Shown: positions 8,025 to 9,991 of the stretch, piece by piece
How positions within the stretch are numbered: the stretch's first letter is position 1
How the letters are laid out: every line of letters begins with the position of its first letter
Source of the DNA: Alphaproteobacteria bacterium
GTDB lineage: Bacteria; Pseudomonadota; Alphaproteobacteria; JABSOH01; JABAAW01
DNA: 9,991 bases
Assembly: GCA_014238935.1 (NCBI GenBank)
Contig: JABAAD010000017.1
Location: 1 to 9,991 of the forward strand
Direction of reading: 5' to 3'
Made by a program: the position numbers and the translations under genes
The notes under the pieces: model-generated
Seen by the model: the letters and a program-made list of their open reading frames with translations, nothing else
The model's database searches: none
What the model was told of the DNA's origin: nothing

Positions 8025-8096
8025 GCCGAAGTAGCTCAGGGGTAGAGCAACTGATTCGTAATCAGTAGGCCGGGAGTTCAAATCTCCCCTTCGGCA
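8025..8096 (+). tRNA. tRNA-Thr (anticodon CGU)
   Basis: The 72 nt fold into a full cloverleaf. Acceptor GCCGAAG (8025-8031) pairs with CTTCGGC (8089-8095); discriminator A is 8096. D stem GCTC/GAGC is at 8034-8037/8045-8048. Anticodon stem ACTGA/TCAGT (8050-8054/8062-8066) encloses loop TTCGTAA, giving anticodon CGT (8057-8059) for ACG. The variable loop has 5 nt, and T stem GGGAG/CTCCC (8072-8076/8084-8088) encloses TTCAAAT. CCA is not encoded. It is followed 68 nt later by folK on the same strand, so readthrough into folK is possible. Confidence 0.98.
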
Positions 8097-8098
8097 TG

Positions 8099-8123
8099 TC
8101 CTTGCGGCATTTCCTTGCGGCAT
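8099..8123 (+). repeat. 13-bp tandem repeat (two copies) downstream of tRNA-Thr
   Basis: The 12-mer TCCTTGCGGCAT occurs at 8099-8110 and again at 8112-8123, a 13-nt period. Each copy resembles the tRNA 3' end (CCTTCGGCATG), and a looser third copy (TTTCTGCGG) follows. It lies between the tRNA and folK. It does not form a hairpin with a T tract, so I do not call it a terminator. Confidence 0.75.
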
Positions 8124-8164
8124 GTTTCTGCGGTTTGTTCTCGGCTTTGTCTTGAGAGGGAAGG

Positions 8165-8671
8165 ATGTGGCATTCTCCTGTTTTTCTCGCCTTCGGTAGC
8201 AACCTTGGCGACAAAATATCTCAAATCGTGGCGGCGCACGACGCCTTGGAAGCAGACGGAGATATCGTCGTCGAACGCTTCTCGTCGCTCTATCGAAGTC
8301 GCGCGATGTACAACCGCGAGCAACCCGATTTTGTCAACGCGGTTTGTCGTTGCAAGACGACCCTTTCGCCCGCTCGTTTGCTCGTGCGCTTGAAGTCGTT
8401 GGAGCGCAGGCAGGGAAGGATAGCCTCTTCGTGTCGCTACGCGCCGCGCGTGATCGATTTGGATCTGCTGTATTACGAGCAGCGTGTCGTCATCGAGCGA
8501 GGATTGATCGTTCCCCATCCCCGCCGAGCGGAACGCGCCTTTGTTCTGTTGCCGCTTGCCGAGATCGCTCCTTCTTTTTGCGACCCCAAGCTCCGATGCT
8601 CGATCGCAGACTTGGCGAAGCGACTCGAACGCGAGGAAAGCGCAGAGACTCTCGAAAAAGTGCAAAATTAA
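8165..8671 (+). CDS. folK: 2-amino-4-hydroxy-6-hydroxymethyldihydropteridine diphosphokinase (HPPK)
   Basis: FolK transfers pyrophosphate from ATP to 6-hydroxymethyl-7,8-dihydropterin, the step before dihydropteroate synthase in folate synthesis. It is cytosolic. The 168 residues compare with about 160 in E. coli. Motifs are LAFGSNLGD (8-16), SSLYRSRAMY (40-49), DFVNAVC (55-61), and the catalytic block RYAPRVIDLDLLYY (91-104), whose Asp98 and Asp100 match the Mg2+-binding pair. VPHPR (116-120) and FVLLPLAEIAP (126-136) follow. The ATG is well fixed: an in-frame TGA lies 12 nt upstream at 8153-8155, and a purine-rich GAGGGAAGG directly precedes it. The gene stands between two tRNA genes with no other folate gene beside it, so it has no visible pathway operon. 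Its C-terminus is slightly long and Glu/Lys-rich. Confidence 0.97.
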   Translation: MWHSPVFLAFGSNLGDKISQIVAAHDALEADGDIVVERFSSLYRSRAMYNREQPDFVNAVCRCKTTLSPARLLVRLKSLERRQGRIASSCRYAPRVIDLDLLYYEQRVVIERGLIVPHPRRAERAFVLLPLAEIAPSFCDPKLRCSIADLAKRLEREESAETLEKVQN

Positions 8672-8684
8672 GCAATCTGAACTC

Positions 8685-8720
8685 TTGAAGACGACCCTTG
8701 AAGACGATTTTTGAAGACAA
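8685..8720 (+). repeat. 13-bp tandem repeat (three copies) downstream of folK
   Basis: TTGAAGACGA occurs at 8685-8694 and 8698-8707, and TTGAAGACAA at 8711-8720, an exact 13-nt period. The last 3 nt of each unit vary. A decayed fourth unit may start at 8724 (TTGGCATTGA). The array starts 14 nt after the folK stop and ends about 10 nt before a possible tRNA-Val promoter. No hairpin or T tract makes it a normal terminator. Confidence 0.8.
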
Positions 8721-8729
8721 TTCTTGGCA

Positions 8730-8758
8730 TTGACCTTTCGCGCGGTAAGGGTTAGGTT
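8730..8758 (+). promoter_or_regulatory. Candidate promoter for tRNA-Val (and perhaps the thiolase)
   Basis: TTGACC at 8730-8735 is five of six to the -35 consensus. A 17-nt spacer leads to TAGGTT at 8753-8758, a weak -10 (three of six). Transcription would start near 8765, about 30 nt before the mature tRNA. The position and spacing fit; the -10 is the weak part. A short GGTCG/CGACC inverted repeat (8760-8764/8776-8780) lies in the leader. Confidence 0.35.
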
Positions 8759-8794
8759 AGGTCGGCGTAGCGTAGCGACCTTGTGAGCAGTTCG

Positions 8795-8866
8795 GGGTGC
8801 GTAGCTCAGGGGTAGAGCGTTGCCTTCACACGGCAGAAGTCGTTGGTTCAATTCCAACCGCACCCA
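8795..8866 (+). tRNA. tRNA-Val (anticodon CAC)
   Basis: The 72 nt form a complete cloverleaf. Acceptor GGGTGCG (8795-8801) pairs with CGCACCC (8859-8865); discriminator A is 8866. D stem is GCTC/GAGC (8804-8807/8815-8818). Anticodon stem TTGCC/GGCAG (8820-8824/8832-8836) encloses TTCACAC, giving anticodon CAC (8827-8829) for GTG. The variable loop has 5 nt, and T stem GTTGG/CCAAC (8842-8846/8854-8858) encloses TTCAATT. CCA is not encoded. Its 5' half shares the stretch GTAGCTCAGGGGTAGAGC with the tRNA-Thr above. The thiolase frame opens about 36 nt downstream. Confidence 0.98.
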
Positions 8867-8902
8867 CGCTCCGCGCCCGTTCGTTTTGGGGACTTGGCTC
8901 TC

Positions 8903-9991
8903 GTGTTGCAAACCCTCGATCAGAAGGATCCCGTCGTCGTCGTCGCCGCGCGCCGTACGCCGATCGGAAGTTTTCAGGGCTGCCTCTCTGCTGTGCCTGC
9001 TCCGCACCTCGCCTCCTGTTGCATCAAGGCTTGCTTGCAAGACATGGCTTTCAAGGAGGAGGCAGGCGAAGCGTCTCGTCTTTTTTCAGCGAATTTTTCT
9101 TCAGCGAATTTATTTTCAGAAAGCCTTGTAGGTTGCGTGCTTTCCGCAGGGCTCGGACAAGCCCCCGCGCGTCAAGCGACACGCGCCGCAGGATTGCCCG
9201 ACAGCGTAGGCGCGACCACGGTCAACAAGATGTGCGGCTCAGGTCTGAAGACGGTGATGATGGCGTGCGACGCGCTACAGCACAATCCCCATGCCGCGAT
9301 CCTTGCAGGAGGCATGGAGAGTATGAGCGGCGCGCCTTACCTGTTGTCTCAAGCGCGCGGCGGTTTGCGACTGGGACACGGACGCTTGATCGACCACATG
9401 CTGTGCGACGGCTTGGAGGACGCCTATCCACAACAAGGCGAGGCAAAAAAGAGTATGGGCGTTTTTGCCGAAGAAACGGCGCAAGAGCTGCAGATATCGC
9501 GCAAGCAGATGGACGATTTTGCCATCCGCTCCTTGAGCGAGGCACGGCGTGCCAACGAGGACGGCAGTTTCGAGGGCGAAATCGTTCCTGTAGCAGTCTC
9601 CTCGCGCAAGCAGGAAGAGGTGGTGCGGCAAGACGAGCAACCCTTTAAAGCCGACCTTGCCAAGATACCGCATATGAAGGGAGCGTTCGTGAAGGACGGC
9701 AGCGTCACCGCCGCCACCGCCTCCTCGATCTCCGACGGGGCTGCCATGCTCGTCTTGGCGCGCAGGTCGCTTGCAGAAAAACAGGGCTGGCGCGTGCTCG
9801 CTAGCATCCAAGCCGCAAGCACGCACGCACGCGAGCCGCAACGATTCACCCTCGCTCCCATAGAGGCGTTGCAAAAACTCGAACAAGCTTGCGGATGGAC
9901 ATTCGAGAGCGTCGATCTGTTTGAAATCAACGAAGCCTTCGCCGTCGTCACGCTGGCGGCGATGCAAGCCTTGCGCTTGCCCGCAGAGCGC
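8903..9991 (+). CDS. Thiolase, acetyl-CoA C-acetyltransferase type, C-terminus cut by window edge
   Basis: Biosynthetic-type thiolases condense two acetyl-CoA into acetoacetyl-CoA, or cleave 3-ketoacyl-CoA. The 363 visible codons show PVVVVAARRTPIGSFQG (10-26), GCVLSAGLGQAPARQ (77-91), and the nucleophile loop TTVNKMCGSG (105-114) with Cys111. AGGMESMSGAPYLL, LIDHMLCDGLEDAY, DEQPFKADLAKIP, a DGSVTAATASSISDGAA stretch and EINEAFAVVTLAA follow. The catalytic His and second Cys lie beyond the right edge. The frame has no ATG at its start. GTG at 8903, about 10 nt after GGGGA, is my choice; TTG at 8894 or 8906 is possible. Residues 44-76 are about 16 longer than I expect for the family and contain a Ser/Ala/Asn/Phe-rich repeat encoded by 15-bp DNA repeats. 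Substrate range (acetoacetyl-CoA or longer chains; ketone, PHA or fatty-acid role) cannot be told from the sequence, so I give no symbol. Confidence 0.93.
   Translation, partial: MLQTLDQKDPVVVVAARRTPIGSFQGCLSAVPAPHLASCCIKACLQDMAFKEEAGEASRLFSANFSSANLFSESLVGCVLSAGLGQAPARQATRAAGLPDSVGATTVNKMCGSGLKTVMMACDALQHNPHAAILAGGMESMSGAPYLLSQARGGLRLGHGRLIDHMLCDGLEDAYPQQGEAKKSMGVFAEETAQELQISRKQMDDFAIRSLSEARRANEDGSFEGEIVPVAVSSRKQEEVVRQDEQPFKADLAKIPHMKGAFVKDGSVTAATASSISDGAAMLVLARRSLAEKQGWRVLASIQAASTHAREPQRFTLAPIEALQKLEQACGWTFESVDLFEINEAFAVVTLAAMQALRLPAER
9086..9121 (+). repeat. 15-bp tandem repeat inside the thiolase gene
   Basis: Units begin with TCAGCGAATTT at 9086 and 9101 and with a truncated TCAGAA at 9116, an exact 15-nt (five-codon) period. 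In the reading frame they encode SANFS, SANLF and SES. The region is visibly more T/A-rich than the rest of the gene. Because the period is a multiple of three, the frame is kept. Confidence 0.85.

Noticed and set aside
8097..8164. Rho-independent terminator after tRNA-Thr
   Set aside because: The sequence has direct repeats, not a stable hairpin followed by a T tract.
7823..9100. Genomic island or mobile element anchored at the two tRNA genes
   Set aside because: Only core genes (folK, thiolase) lie next to the tRNAs, and there is no integrase, transposase or terminal inverted repeat in the window.
1..9991. CRISPR array, toxin-antitoxin, defence or other new multigene system
   Set aside because: Every sizeable frame on either strand is either a recognised housekeeping or envelope gene or a shadow of one. 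The only repeats are two- or three-unit short arrays.

Overview
The window looks like part of an alphaproteobacterial chromosome, moderately GC-rich by eye. The strongest argument is the gene order on the minus strand: lptF-lptG-lptD-surA-pdxA-rsmA is a conserved outer-membrane biogenesis / vitamin B6 / ribosome-maturation block in Alphaproteobacteria. The protein signatures agree, including a CxxC near the LptD N-terminal domain and an RsmA N-terminus of alphaproteobacterial type. I cannot name the order or genus from the sequence.

Layout. Positions 7822 down to 1 (minus strand) carry six tightly packed genes read leftward. lptF and lptG are the two permeases of the LPS exporter, with an ATGA overlap. 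lptD, the outer-membrane LPS translocon, follows 7 nt after lptG. surA, a periplasmic chaperone, probably overlaps the end of lptD. pdxA (pyridoxal phosphate synthesis) follows after a 101-nt gap. rsmA (16S rRNA dimethyltransferase) starts 21 nt after pdxA and runs off the left edge. The first four genes act together: LptFG pulls LPS from the inner membrane, LptD inserts it at the surface, and SurA chaperones LptD, its best-known client. pdxA and rsmA are housekeeping passengers.

From about 8025 rightward everything reads on the plus strand: tRNA-Thr(CGU), folK (folate synthesis), tRNA-Val(CAC), and a thiolase (acetyl-CoA acetyltransferase type) cut by the right edge. The 202-nt stretch 7823-8024 separates the two divergent halves and should hold the promoters of both. 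Two short non-coding stretches flanking folK each carry 13-bp-period tandem repeats, and a 15-bp tandem repeat sits inside the thiolase coding sequence.

This is mostly an ordinary core-genome region. I found no mobile element, CRISPR array, toxin-antitoxin pair, defence system or unknown multigene system. The points worth a second look are small: an altered N-terminal motif in PdxA, the unusual start and possible dual coding at lptD/surA, an insertion with tandem repeats in the thiolase, the 13-bp repeats around folK, and long homopolymer tracts inside pdxA and lptF.
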